A DNA stretch of 64,000 nucleotides from Fennellomyces sp. T-0311 (lineage: Eukaryota; Mucoromycota; Mucoromycetes; Mucorales; Lichtheimiaceae): NCBI GenBank assembly GCA_025266875.1, contig JALLLT010000029.1, positions 310,001-374,000 on the forward strand, in the 5' to 3' direction. Positions 35,370-46,413 of this stretch are shown here, in pieces; positions within the stretch are counted from its first letter, which is position 1, and every line of letters begins with the position of its first letter. Below the pieces are notes generated by a model. The model was not told the origin of the DNA. It saw only the letters and a list, made by a program, of their open reading frames with translations, and made no database searches. Made by a program: the position numbers and the translations under genes.

Positions 35370-36916
35370 ATGGTACGGAATGCGTGCGATCAACTGCAAC
35401 AGAACGAGGCAATTAAAGCAAAGTTTTGTGTGTAGAAAGTAAAAGCCCTTTCACGATCGTCCAACGACTATGTTCGCGAGCGATCACAAGATCTTCACAA
35501 AGTGCAACGCAACCTGAACCCGACCATTCACCCGTTCGAGCAAGGTCGAGAATACGTGCGTGCCTTGAACACCGTCAAGCTTGAACGCATGTTTGCCAAG
35601 CCGTTTGTTGGAGCACTCGGTGGCCATATCGATGGCGTGTATACCATGGCAAAGCATCCTACACGATTAAGCTGCATGATCTCTGGAAGCGGCGATGGTG
35701 GTATGTTGATCGATCAGGCTCGTGAAGGCACTTACTCATTGCTCTGTTGATAGAAATCCGAGTATGGGATCTCACGGATCAACGAACTGTGTGGCGAGCA
35801 CATGCACACAGCGGCATCGTTCAGGGCGTATGTGCCGGCAGCGACTCACGATTCATGTCTTGTTCCACTGACAAAACGGTCAAGATCTGGGACACCAAAG
35901 CATCGTCCGAACCTGTCAACACATACGTTGGAAAGTACGCCTTTATGGGTCTGACGCATCATCGAAAAGAGCCGCTCTTTGCCACTGCCGGCAACACCAT
36001 TGACGTGTGGGACGAGAACCGATCGGAGCCCATCCACGAGTTTGAGTGGGGTGCCGATTCTTACCAGAGCGTCAAATTCAACCAGGTCGAAACCAACATC
36101 CTCGCAAGCACAGGTACCGACCGTACCATTGTGCTCTACGACCTGCGGACAAGCAAACCCATCTCCAAGGTAGTCATGACCATGCGTACCAACGCCGTGG
36201 CATGGAATCCAATCGAAGCATACAACTTTGTCGCAGCCAACGAAGATCACAACGCCTACCTCTTTGATATGCGTAACTTGGAAAGCGCACACAACGTCTT
36301 CAAAGACCACGTCTCGGCAATGTAAGCTGTTTGTTTTTTGGCTGTTTCCCAATCAGTACTGACGTTTGGATCTAGCATGGATGTTGACTTTTCACCAACC
36401 GGTCAAGAAATCGTCACGGGCTCATACGATCGGACGTTGCGCTTATATAACGTCAACCAGGGACACAGCAGAGACGTGTACCATACGAAGCGAATGCAGA
36501 GGTATGGAACTGCTTCTGGAGTGCTTGCAGGATAACGAAGCTGATGTGATTGGAACAGAATCTTTTCGGTGCAGTTCAGTATGGATAGCAAATTCGTTCT
36601 TTCCGGATCGGATGATGGCAACATTCGTTTATGGAAGACAAATGCCTCAGAGAAGCTGGGCGTCAAAGATTGGCGAGAAAAGCATCACCTTGCCTACGCT
36701 GCCTCGCTCAAGGAACGCTTCAAGCACATGGACGAGATCAAGCAGATCGACCGCCATCGTCCTTTGCCTGGCGATGTCAAGCGTGCAGATAGACTCAAGA
36801 AGACCATCCTGGCCTCGGAAAAGAGAAAGGACGAGAACCGACGCAAGCACAGCAAAAAGGCCAACGAGAAGCGGATACCGGAACGAAAGAAGGCCATTGT
36901 TGGCGTTGCAAAGTAG
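35370..36916 (+). CDS. SOF1: Sof1/DCAF13, WD40 protein of the U3 snoRNP
   Basis: Sof1 is a component of the small-subunit processome needed for 18S rRNA maturation. Exon 1 is only the ATG (35370-35372). Intron 1 (35373-35435) leads to KVKALSRSSNDYVRERSQDL. Seven or so WD repeats follow, including GSGDGEIRVWDL, SCSTDKTVKIWDT, STGTDRTIVLYDL, TGSYDRTLRLYNV and SGSDDGNIRLWK. The family-specific basic C-terminus (REKHHLAYAASLKERF...HRPLPGDVKRA, then IPERKKAIVGVAK) is intact. Other introns are 35701-35753, 36322-36375 and 36502-36558. About 440 residues, as in yeast and human. The stop is the TAG at 36914-36916. Confidence 0.95.
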
Positions 36917-38062
36917 GACAATATTATCGCATGGCATCATTACATACTCTTTTCCCTTGTACTATAATACATCACACCACTGGATTCCTATCACACGCGG
37001 GAAACTTCATATTATTTAGAGTGCACTTGATAGCATTGCGTATTTCCAGGATCGCATGGAGAATCTGTGATTTCTTGTTAAGTACATGTTAGTTATGCCC
37101 AACGTGCTTTTGCTGTCACTTTGATGGTGACAACTACTATTAAGTCGTATAGAAACAACGGCGGTGCAGGTTCCGCTTCCTGACATATATTTACTTTATC
37201 TCTGATAAACACCTAAGCTCCAAAAGTTACGCAAGGATCTGAATCGAGCAGAGGTTCAAGCCGCAAAAAAACAACTCATCCCAGCACTGTGCGTCTACAG
37301 TCAAGCTTGATCGCTATGTCGAGTACCTGGGTGTCCGAGCGGGTCATGCACCCCTATTAGGCCAACTATACTTCCCGCGATGAAGACCGTGCCCAAGACA
37401 GGCTACTAGCCATATTCCGAAAGCTGAAGTTCTCGGCGATTATCAACCAGCATCAAATTGACCTTCGGCAGGCAATTACGCATAGAGAAATGTTTGGTGA
37501 AAACCAGACGCCCGTCATACGTATCTGGTCTAAGCCAAATCAAAGGCACCCATGAACCTATTCGTAGGATTGGAATCCGGCGGATGCGGGGTGGACCCCA
37601 CCTACGGAAAAGAAAGTGATCTGCTGCACACAGAAAAAAATCGGACATTTTAGTATTATCATGCGGTGCTATAGTGCTCAAACAATCATAAAATATTCTC
37701 CGGAGGTTTCTTTGAGCATCATCCACGTTTCTCTGTAAACCTCAGTATAGTTTGTATAAAAAGTATCAAGTGTACTACGTAATTAACCACGTAGTATGCT
37801 TTTTGCTAGTGCGCAGACATTGACTGAAGCATTTATGAGGGAAGGGACATTACTATTCTGCGTCTAACCAATATCCTAGCAGCATTATGAAAGCAGGAGT
37901 GGAAGGCGAAAGAGATAAGATGAACTAGTACGATAATCGCTTTATCACTAACAAATATGAAAGCTGCGCTATCTAAAATTAAAGATAGTTATATTAATAC
38001 AAACTATGAAAGGTTTGCAACAGTTTGATATTAAAGAAGATTGGAATTGGATAAAAGGTCCG
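36917..38062. other. Flank of the transposon block
   Basis: No gene supported. The segment 37612-37868 is one arm of the large inverted repeat described separately. The 106-codon minus-strand frame (37406-37726) is partly inside that arm and shares the short segment APHD-x-TK-x3-FFLCAA with a frame in the other arm at 49.6 kb, so it is repeat sequence rather than a gene. Confidence 0.5.
37612..37868 (-). repeat. Large inverted repeat, left arm
   Basis: The reverse complement matches 49381-49665 over most of its length, for example TTCCCTCATAAATGCTTCA against TTCCCTCATGAATGTTTCA, and AAAAAGTATCAAGTGTACTA on this strand. The right arm carries about 35 extra bases near 49425-49460. The outer ends fade without a clear target duplication. 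Confidence 0.7.
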
Positions 38063-38072
38063 CTTCTAGGTT
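38063..38072. repeat. Left target-site duplication of the MULE
   Basis: CTTCTAGGTT immediately precedes the left inverted repeat; an exact copy follows the right end at 41576-41585. Ten base pairs is within the 8-11 bp range of Mutator-like elements. Confidence 0.85.
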
Positions 38073-38147
38073 ACAAACCAAACAAGTTTCCAAAAATTCA
38101 CGTAATCACGTGACCACAATTTCAAATTCCGAAGGTAAAAAATATGA
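38073..38147 (+). repeat. MULE-1 left terminal inverted repeat
   Basis: Matches the reverse complement of 41497-41575 apart from a few substitutions and single-base gaps. It contains the palindromic TCACGTAATCACGTGA. Confidence 0.85.
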
Positions 38148-38190
38148 CATTTGTTTTTGCAAGCCACTTTTACTAGTGTACCTTTGTCCC

Positions 38191-41174
38191 ATGGAAGAAA
38201 TCAACGTACAATACTGCTCAGGATGCAGAAAATATCGCTCGATTCCTGATTTTACGGGCAGAACACGACTTTTAAAGACGTGTATTACGTGTCGCTCCAG
38301 ACAAAGCAACGTAGGACGCCCTATTTATGTCAGAAACTTCTCTTTCGGTGAAGTTCTCGAGTCGATTCCTTCGCGTGCAGCAGTAGTCGCAGCTGCTGGC
38401 GACAGTGGTACATCGTAATACAATGTGTTAGAGCATGATTTTAATAGATATTTAGGTGAAGTTGCCGACATTTGCTATTCCTTCGAAGGTGATGTGGTAC
38501 TTGACGCGCAATTAAGCCAGTTTACCGATGACCGCGCACTCGTCTACTACTTGAAGTCTCGAATTGAAGGATGCGACGGTTACGAGTACTATTTCAAGAC
38601 ACTGACGGATCCAGAGCTGAAGCACTCGGTTTCTTTTGAATGCGTCTGCTGTCAGGATGTTGGTGTTCAGCGGCAAGCGCCAGGTGAAGACCGTGTTCGG
38701 CTCCATTCTCGGATGCCGACTTACGCTTGTGAAGGGGGGATATCCGGGTTTATTGATCGACGTAACGGATTTATCCATTTAAAAATCGATCACTCAATTG
38801 GCCATCCCCCGAAGCCACCGAGCACTCGCGTCCCAATGCCTCTTGCTGTCCGGGAGTTCGTTGAGCAAAATGCTTTTGAGGCAACTGCTGCGACGTTATA
38901 TCGTCGTATGGTCGAACAGTTTCCACGAGAAAGAGGCACTGTGACTCAAGCACAGGTATAATTGATTATTTTGATTGTGGCATTGGTACGATGACAGTGA
39001 AATAGGTGTATGCGACATGGGCACGAACCACCCATGCTCGGTATAGACTCCACGAGAACCAGATCGCCTCAGCCGTCATGCATATCGAACGTGCGTCTTC
39101 GCTCGGTATCAGAAAGGTATGTGTCATAAAACCGTATGTGCATAACCCTAGCTCTTCATGCAGTGATCACTATGCGACATTTGCGGCGGATGCGATTCAT
39201 ATACATTTATATTTACAATAAATAAATAAAACAGATATTTCACAGAACCAATTTTACCGATGGGTACACTGGAGTCGGCTTTGTGACTGAGCTGTTCGAT
39301 ATTGCATGTGCTCATGCCTTGACGCAAGAGTTTCACATCGATTCCACCTACAAAACAAACCGGCTCGGCTTTGAGCTGTTTGGTATTGTCGCCAGTATTA
39401 ATGGCTGTGGATTTCCTATTGCATATTTGCTTTTAGGTGTGGACGAGCGAAATGTGCGACAGAACAGGCGGATGTCTTCCAGAATGGAATACATAAAGTA
39501 TTTCCTTCGCAATCTGGCTCGTGAAGGCTTCGCGCCATTGTACATGTTCACCGACAAAGATGCTGGACAGCTTAGAGCAATTGAAGATGTATTTGGTCGT
39601 AGTGTAGTGCGTCTATGCCTATGGCATATTCTGCATTACATTGACTTGCGTTTGAAACAGCCCAAGGTCCAAGATCCACAGTATGATCCCCGTTTGGTGC
39701 GCGAGGAATTCCCATTTGTGTCGGGACGCTTTCTTCCGGATGATGATCGCGATGGATACCTTTGCCCTCAGAAATTCCTTCGTGATCAAATCGCAGACCT
39801 GATGCGTACGCATTATAATATGCATCCGGACATCCCACTTCCTGGTCGTATGTTATACTTATATATTTGTATGCATAGCCAGTTAATGTTGTTTTTTAGT
39901 TGGATATCTATCACCTGAGGAAATACACCAGCTTGCCGCAAAGGAGATGTATGAATACTGCAAGAATAACCACCTTCCCGATGTGTGGGCGTACATGTTC
40001 TATAGATGGTATACAGAAGATATGTGGCAGAAATGGGCTAGAAGCACCCGTCCAGGCATCCCAAGGGCTAAAACAACCATGATGATTGAGGCCCAATGGA
40101 AGGTTCTGAAACGGGATTTTCTTCTGAATTATCCCCATCCCAGGCTTGATATGTTGGTTTGGATAATTATCCATCAACGGCTTCCTCTCTGTATGGCTAA
40201 GTTTGAGCTCAAGATCATTAATCGGCGCGAGCCTTTGGATTGGGAAGGCCAGTTCGTTTCCGAATGGGGGGCACTTAAGGAAAAGCATATTGTCGATGGA
40301 GAACATCCTGAAGCAGATCGCCTCTACCTGCCGTCGTTGGAAAAGTGGACGTGTGGTTGTCCGTACTTCGCCGAAAACAAGTTCATGCTTTGTAAGCATC
40401 TTGTTAAACGAGATAACGATAGGAGGGGATCGTCGCTTCCTTTTGCTGCACGCGACTTTTTCATATGCCGTCAAAATGTGGTTCCTTATGTGCAACTCAT
40501 TGTAGGTTCTTGTAAAGGATCGATACACAGACCTTAGTTTCTAATGATAGCATAATTTCTAGGATGGAATTTCTCCATACACACTTATCGTGTATCCTCC
40601 GCAACGTCCTCAGTTAGAAAATCAACCTACTGATACGTCTACAGGGAATATAGTAGTCATAGATCGTGCTGATGTTGTTGACGAAGGTAATGTAGTAGTA
40701 CATGGATGTGCATATACGAGAAATATACCTGTACTTATATATGCGAATGTATAATTACGCTCTATAGACACTACTACACCAGCTGATCCTGCTGGTAGAG
40801 TTACCACATACCAAGAGGAGGTAGTCCCAGCTGCGCCCTTGGTGATTGTTTTGGAAGACAGTGATGAAGAGCATCAGGAGGTGTCTGATGTAGGAGATAC
40901 CAGGGAAAGTGGTGACGTATGGAACCAATTGGGCACGATGGAGGACCGTATTTGTCAGCTTCATCAGCAACAACAACACATACGCCGACAACTCCAGCAG
41001 GAAGCCGATCGATATCGAAGTCTGTTACCAGCTGGGCAAATCAGAGCATTCAATGATGCCTTTGATAATAACGATATCGAAGGTTATATGACCGCTGTAG
41101 GTTCATACCGTCGTGCTCGTACAAGACAAAGAACGTGGAGAGATGACAACCCTTATACACGTTATTATCTTTAA
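38191..41174 (+). CDS. MULE transposase with SWIM finger, possibly interrupted
   Basis: Starts MEEINVQYCSGCRKYRSIPD; the CxxC...CxxC pair (YCSGC, CITC) is a small zinc-binding motif. After an N-terminal region come the MULE catalytic acids: D in FHIDSTYKTNRLGFEL, D in MFTDKDAGQLRAIEDVFG, and probably E in MMIEAQWKVLKRDFLL. A SWIM zinc finger (CGCPYFAENKFMLCKHLVKR) and a Gln-rich coiled coil (QLHQQQQHIRRQLQQEADRY) follow. Inferred introns are at 38957-39006, 39118-39235, about 39848-39900, about 40504-40561 and about 40686-40768. A TAA at 38416-38418 interrupts the first frame. It is either a nonsense change or lies in an 84-nt intron (GTGAAG at 38348 to TTAG at 38431), which would keep the frame. 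Confidence 0.82.
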
Positions 41175-41496
41175 GATTGTTATTTTTTGTTTTTTTTCCC
41201 CTTTTTGTCTTCGTGTCGGGTTTATTATCGTCTTTACTCCTTCTTCTTCCTATTTCATATTTTTTCTCACAACATAGACTTCTTTGAAACATCGATTATA
41301 TATTTTTCAGTTATACTTTCGTTCTCGGCAAATCCATACGTGTACGTACGGTATTACAAGCATCGTAAAAGGAAATTAATATGGTAAGTTATCTCATATT
41401 CTTTCCAGGATGAAATAAACAACATACATCGCCATGATAGCATTTCATAAAGAAAACTTTCATATCCCAGTAACAAAAAAGCAGAACTTGAGAAAA

Positions 41497-41575
41497 AATT
41501 GTCATGTTTTACCTTTCGGTGTTTGAAATTGTGGTCACGTGATTACGTGAATTTTTGGAAACTTGTAGGGTTAGT
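41497..41575 (-). repeat. MULE-1 right terminal inverted repeat
   Basis: Inverted copy of 38073-38147, ending ...GGGTTAGT. Confidence 0.85.
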
Positions 41576-41585
41576 CTTCTAGGTT
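41576..41585. repeat. Right target-site duplication of the MULE
   Basis: Exact CTTCTAGGTT copy of 38063-38072. Confidence 0.85.
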
Positions 41586-41832
41586 ACGTCACATGACCGA
41601 GACCCATTATTTTTTCAACTTACCTCTTGGAAAATTTCCTTGTTTGCATCGAAAAGAGGACACACATAACCATACAGCTGGATAACGATATTCAGACACA
41701 GTCCACCATTGTTTTGCAGTGAAACACCGTGGAAATCGCACAACGATATATATGCTGTACGATGGCAATCTCTTAATGAAAGCGTTGCCTTTTAATTTTT
41801 ATGCTCATTGGCATCATTTTTAGGAATCCTCC

Positions 41833-41953
41833 ACACGATCCACCATTTCATGATGTGATCCGCGTGCTTATGAACGTGATACACCATTTGACGACGTGAT
41901 CTGCCATTTGGGGACGCGATCTTGTTTCGTGAACGTGATCCACTTGTTTTGCC
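41833..41953 (+). repeat. Six tandem ~20-bp units upstream of MULE-2
   Basis: Six diverged units of 19-21 bp with the rough consensus ACGTGATCCACCATTTGACG. All begin A(C/T)(A/G)(C/T)GAT-like; units 3 and 4 are the closest. They end 186 bp before the MULE-2 start codon. They may be binding sites for its FAR1-like domain (inference), since arrays of subterminal sites are common in DNA transposons. Confidence 0.7.
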
Positions 41954-42138
41954 AGCACTATGTCAGAATATGCGCATGTAATTTAAGCAAGGTTTGAGAG
42001 ATGAATAACCAGGAGCGAGTAAGCTGATCTGAGGGAACAATTGGGCACACAGAAACGCTTTGACCAAGTGTTGCATCGACCCCATGTGCTATAGGGACTC
42101 CTGAAAATTTACAAACCTCACCACCGGGAAATATAACT

Positions 42139-45100
42139 ATGAACCACGACGCTATTTACAATGAAACCGCTGATACTCGCGACCAGTTAAGAGCAAAGCT
42201 CAATGAGTATTTGAGCGCTAAAGGATACAAAGGAGGCGTCGTGATTGCACCAAGCGGAACCAAAAGCAATGGTACCCAATATTGCTTCTTCAAGTGTAAG
42301 CAGGGTGGCGAGTACCGACCACACAGATCCAGCTCCAAGAACAACAGCGCCCCAGTTGTGAGCAATGAGGCAATTGACTCAAACACGACCGAAGCCCAGG
42401 ATGTTGGACGTATGGCGCACTACAAGTGTACAAACGGTGTCATAAAGTCTAGACCTGAAACAAAAACCGTTCGCATTGGTTGCCCATACCTTGTTTACGT
42501 GTCGAAGGGGAAGGACTGTGCCAAGTGGACTTTCGTCATGCACTCGTCGAAGATCAATTTACAGCACACTTGTCGCGCCGAATACGAACGCACTGACCCT
42601 CGCATTTTCCCTGAAGTCAGAAAGCAAGGAATTAGTCGCGAAGATGCCATGGAGTTCGTTCAACAATCATCTGTTGGTATTATATCGACCCAAATGTTGC
42701 GACTTAAGCGTGGCAACGATCCTACGGCGACGACGATCCCTCGGGACATTCGAAAGTCCTGGAAATATCCAACATTCAGAAGGACCGTGACAACCAGTTC
42801 ACGAGTATCGATAGATCATTCAGAGCTGAATGATCAAATCGATTTTAACCGAATGCAACATTTAGCCATATTTGAAAAAATATAAAATTTTGTTTTCCCT
42901 GAAAAATGTACGCATTGTAATTATCAAACTCTCTCTGGATGTATAATAAATTTGATTATTATTGAGTAAATTTTTACCTTTAATCAGCTATTGATGTTTT
43001 AGTAGAAGTAATATCTCTTTTTTTGCAGGAATTACAATTCTATGAATAACTGAGCCATCGTTTCTAGTTATTTTAATAATATTATCTACTTTAAATCCAA
43101 GATATTTGACAGATACATCTGCTCCTATATTTCTTGTTCTTTTCCAAATAATAAACATTATTAGTCTTCGTTATAGTTGGTGATTAGTTTACATTCTGTT
43201 TTGTGCTTAAAAAATACTAAAATTAATTAAAGATATCAAATGCCCAGACCCATTTTAATAGTTTTTTATTTTTTACTACAACAAACAGAAAATAATCTTT
43301 GTTCAATAATATCGGTTTAGTGTTGTTTCAATAATTCACGAAGATACGCCTATCGATATGAACTGACAGATGAAGGAGAGCTATACCAGCTATTTGTCGC
43401 TCATGAAGATTCAATCGTCAAAGCTCAACGATTTCCGGAAGTCGTAATTATCGATGCGACCTATAAGACGAACATATCCAGTCTTCCACTTGTACAAATT
43501 GTTGGTGTCGACAATTTGGCGACTGACGATAGTACCGACTCCCTACGTAGTTTCCTTATCGGCTATGCGCTTGTGAACAACGAACAAACGGATACCTACG
43601 CTTGGATGGTGAACTGCTTGAAAACAGTCATTTATGATGCAGCAAAAGAGCCATGTATGCCGGGACTATTTGTCACGGATAATGATCGATCACTCCGTTC
43701 CGCTCTCAAGCGCGTTTTCCCGTCGGTTCCTCGTTCTCTGTGTTCATGGCATGTGCAAATGAATTTCGAGAAAAAGCTACCAAATGGCATAGACGAAACC
43801 GCGAAGAACAGCTTTGTATCTGCTGTGCGTGGAATGTTGTATGCGCAAAGCTTGGCTGGCTTTCAAACAGCGAAACGCAAGTACTACGAGGCGACCAAAG
43901 AAATGCCCAAATGAAAACTATTTGAATGGCTACCTTGGAAGGTATGTATCACGCAAAACTTTAAGAGCTCCTGAATTTATATTATATGTGTACTTACTTC
44001 TTCGTAAAACGTATCAAGTTTACTCAAGGATGATGAGGAAGAGTGGGCAGGCTATATTGCCGGAAATCGTTTTAACCTCGGTTCCAGATCGACCCAGCGC
44101 GTCGAAGGAACTCACGCCGTTGTTAAAGAGATTATACAAAAGCCCGGAAAACTCTATACGATTATAGGCTATATTCATACTTTTTTGGAGGAGAAGGTAA
44201 ATACATACTTACTTTATACGTCCGAAGATTGGCTTGGTCTAAATACGCACATCAATAGGAACTGGCGAGAAACAAGGAAGAGTCCGAGGAACGCTATAAA
44301 AAGCTCGTCCATAAAAATGAAATGAAAACGGTTTGGACAACGAATTAGCCAATATTCTAGAGCCTTTAGAGCATGCGATTGGCCATTTTGCAATTAGACA
44401 CATACGAAACGAGATCAGCAAAGCAAGGAAAGAAACAATAGAAGATGAAATCATTGGTGACGATAGCCCTTGCAACTGCGCGACAGGGATCAACTACCAC
44501 TTACCTTGCTTTCATCAAATTTTGCAGAACAGCAACGACACTGAGATAATTATCGATCCAGCTACCATTGACAACCGATGGTATTTGGATACAATTTGTC
44601 AACGTGGTAAGTTTAACTTGTAACCACTGTTTATAGTTACTGTAACAACTGCATCGCATCCCCAAAAAATACGTACTGAGGATATTTAATTATAGAACCG
44701 TTTCATTGCTTTACTATACCACGTACAGCACAGTTGGTCGACAAGCGATTTCAAGAGTTGCTGCTATCAGATATTGAGATGGCATATGCTCGCTGTCCTG
44801 ATGACCAGTAAAAATTGAAATTTATAGAATATATCGCAGCAGCAGCAAACAACTTTCATGTCGTCCCGATGGAGCAGATATCGGTCCCAGCTCGCATCAA
44901 TTCAAGAGGACGACGTCCAAATGTAGTTGGATTCAGGATCTCATCACAGCACGAGCAAAAAAAAGATAGCTCCACTGCCCTCGAATTCTTCAGTTCAAGT
45001 ACCAGAATTGATACTGCGAAAGAGAAACCGTGAAGGAAATGGAAAAGGTAGCTCACATCAGTACATCATAATGCGAAGATTATGCGTATGTAGAGACTAA

Positions 45101-46413
45101 CTAATTCATCCACTTTCTCCACTTACATTTTATGAAGGACCAGAATCTAAACGGCAAGCAATCATCAAGCCTAATGGTGAGATCGAACGCTTGTTGGCAG
45201 AGAAAAAAGAACTTAAAGAGGGTGATGAGAATGGTATATATACTACATTGACAAGTGGTGAAACATTAATTTCTAAAAAAAAATTATTTAGATGAAGAAA
45301 GATTAAGGCAGGAAGCTTCTACTAATGCGCGCGATCTTCGGGCCCAGGGGCATTCAGCAACTCAAAGCAGCTACTATCAAGAAGCAAAGCACGATTATAT
45401 CGTGAAAAAAATCTGTAAGTGATTGTGAAGAAATATGTTGTACTGACTATTAATACATACATTTTCCAATCACCATTGGCTGTATGCTGCTCTTGTAGTG
45501 TTAAGGACAAAAACTATCCCCTGAATGTTGTCCCAAATTCCCAGAATGCTTGCTTTATCGATTGTGTACTCCATGTGCTTTTGCGAGCTGTGATGCCGTA
45601 CATCCCTCAGCCGCTAAGAATTGGAGGTGACCAGCGAAGCAATCTATTTGCCGACATGTGGGATGCAGTAAGCCAAAACGACTTTATTACGCCCATACAT
45701 GCTGCACGTGATTTCTGTTGGGCAGATGAGACATACGTACAGGCCTCGCGTGGTGATTTTCGTGATCCAACCGATGTGATACAGCTACTTATAGGTGGTC
45801 GAGATGGAGGTACCCTAGCCACGTACTTTCAGTTTGATCTTCGGATGCAATTTTTGAATTTAAAATACCTAAGCGTGATGGCGGTTGGCGTCTTACTGAT
45901 GAACACCATTCGATCAAGCCTCAGAAATCGCCGCTGGTAATTTGTATCAGTATCCAAGATCTCGACAGACACGATCTTGACAATCGTCACCAATCGTCGT
46001 TTGAAAAAATGATGCTGGAGAAGGTCTATCGAAGCGAATGCGACTCAAAAGCGCAGCAACTGAAGCGGGGCAAAATTGTTACGTACGCACAGTTTATCCT
46101 CATCCACGATCAATCAATTCTGCAAGATTTAAACTGGAGGAGAAATGAGGCCCATAAGACGACCAACACAGTGTATTATCCGCCGTCCTTTAACATTGAA
46201 AAACCCACATATGAGCTTTATGGTCGACTGCGCTCTACACACACTGATGGTGTTCATTTTACCTGCATATGTAAGATTCCTGATGGCCATGTATATGAGT
46301 TTAATAACTCAAAATCAAGAGTAGACTGGAAGAAAAATATTCACGGTAAAATCACTTTTACACATACAGTTCTATATCGCCGGACAACTCCAGAAAACGA
46401 ACTACCGAAATAA
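42139..46413 (+). pseudogene. Decayed MULE-2 transposase with FAR1-like, MULE, SWIM and USP-like regions
   Basis: The first exon, MNHDAIYNETADTRDQLRAK, contains a FAR1-type DNA-binding region (YCFFKCKQGGEYRPHR, VRIGCPYLVYV). After an AT-rich gap of about 440 bp come the MULE core (VVIIDATYKTN, LFVTDNDRSLRSALKRVF, CSWHVQMNF, STQRVEGTHAVVKE) and a SWIM finger (CNCATGINYHLPCFHQ). A charged linker leads to a C-terminal region like a ubiquitin-specific protease: Cys box NSQNACFIDCVLHVLL and His box TDGVHFTCICKIPDGHVYEF. Apparent breaks are a TGA at 43912-43914, a TAA at 44809-44811, a frame conflict near 45420-45500 and a frameshift at the T-run 45851-45855. Some of these may be misread introns, but the T-run shift is hard to explain that way. 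Likely inactive. Confidence 0.75.
42988..43158 (-). other. 56-codon AT-rich minus-strand frame, weakly Rpb5-like
   Basis: Inside the AT-rich gap that splits MULE-2, the opposite strand is open from ATG to TAG and contains VSVKYLGFKVDNIIKITRND. The pattern K-Y-x-G-x-K-x4-I-K-I-x-R resembles the C-terminal domain of RNA polymerase subunit Rpb5/RpoH. The similarity is short and could be chance. If real, it would be a foreign or duplicated fragment. It is not called a gene. Confidence 0.3.

Larger units (their letters stand above)
38073..41575 (+). mobile_element. Complete Mutator-like DNA transposon (MULE-1)
   Basis: A 3,503-bp element. The left end ACAAACCAAACAAGTTTCC and the reverse-complemented right end ACTAACCCTACAAGTTTCC begin inverted repeats of about 75 bp. 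Inside these, the core ATTCACGTAATCACGTGACC is identical in both ends. An exact 10-bp target duplication flanks it. It carries one transposase gene (38191-41174) on the plus strand. The near-identical repeats and perfect duplication argue for a fairly recent insertion. Confidence 0.9.

Noticed and set aside
37316..37362. tRNA-like box (GGGTGTCCGAGCGGGT)
   Set aside because: It resembles the D-arm of a serine or leucine tRNA, but no matching acceptor stem, anticodon loop or T-arm follows.
37406..37726. 106-codon frame sharing APHD-x-TK-x3-FFLCAA with a frame at 49596-49880
   Set aside because: The similarity is explained by the inverted repeat arms; the two frames diverge in sequence and length outside it.
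41833..41953. CRISPR-like array
   Set aside because: The units are directly adjacent and diverged, with no spacers, in a eukaryotic genome.
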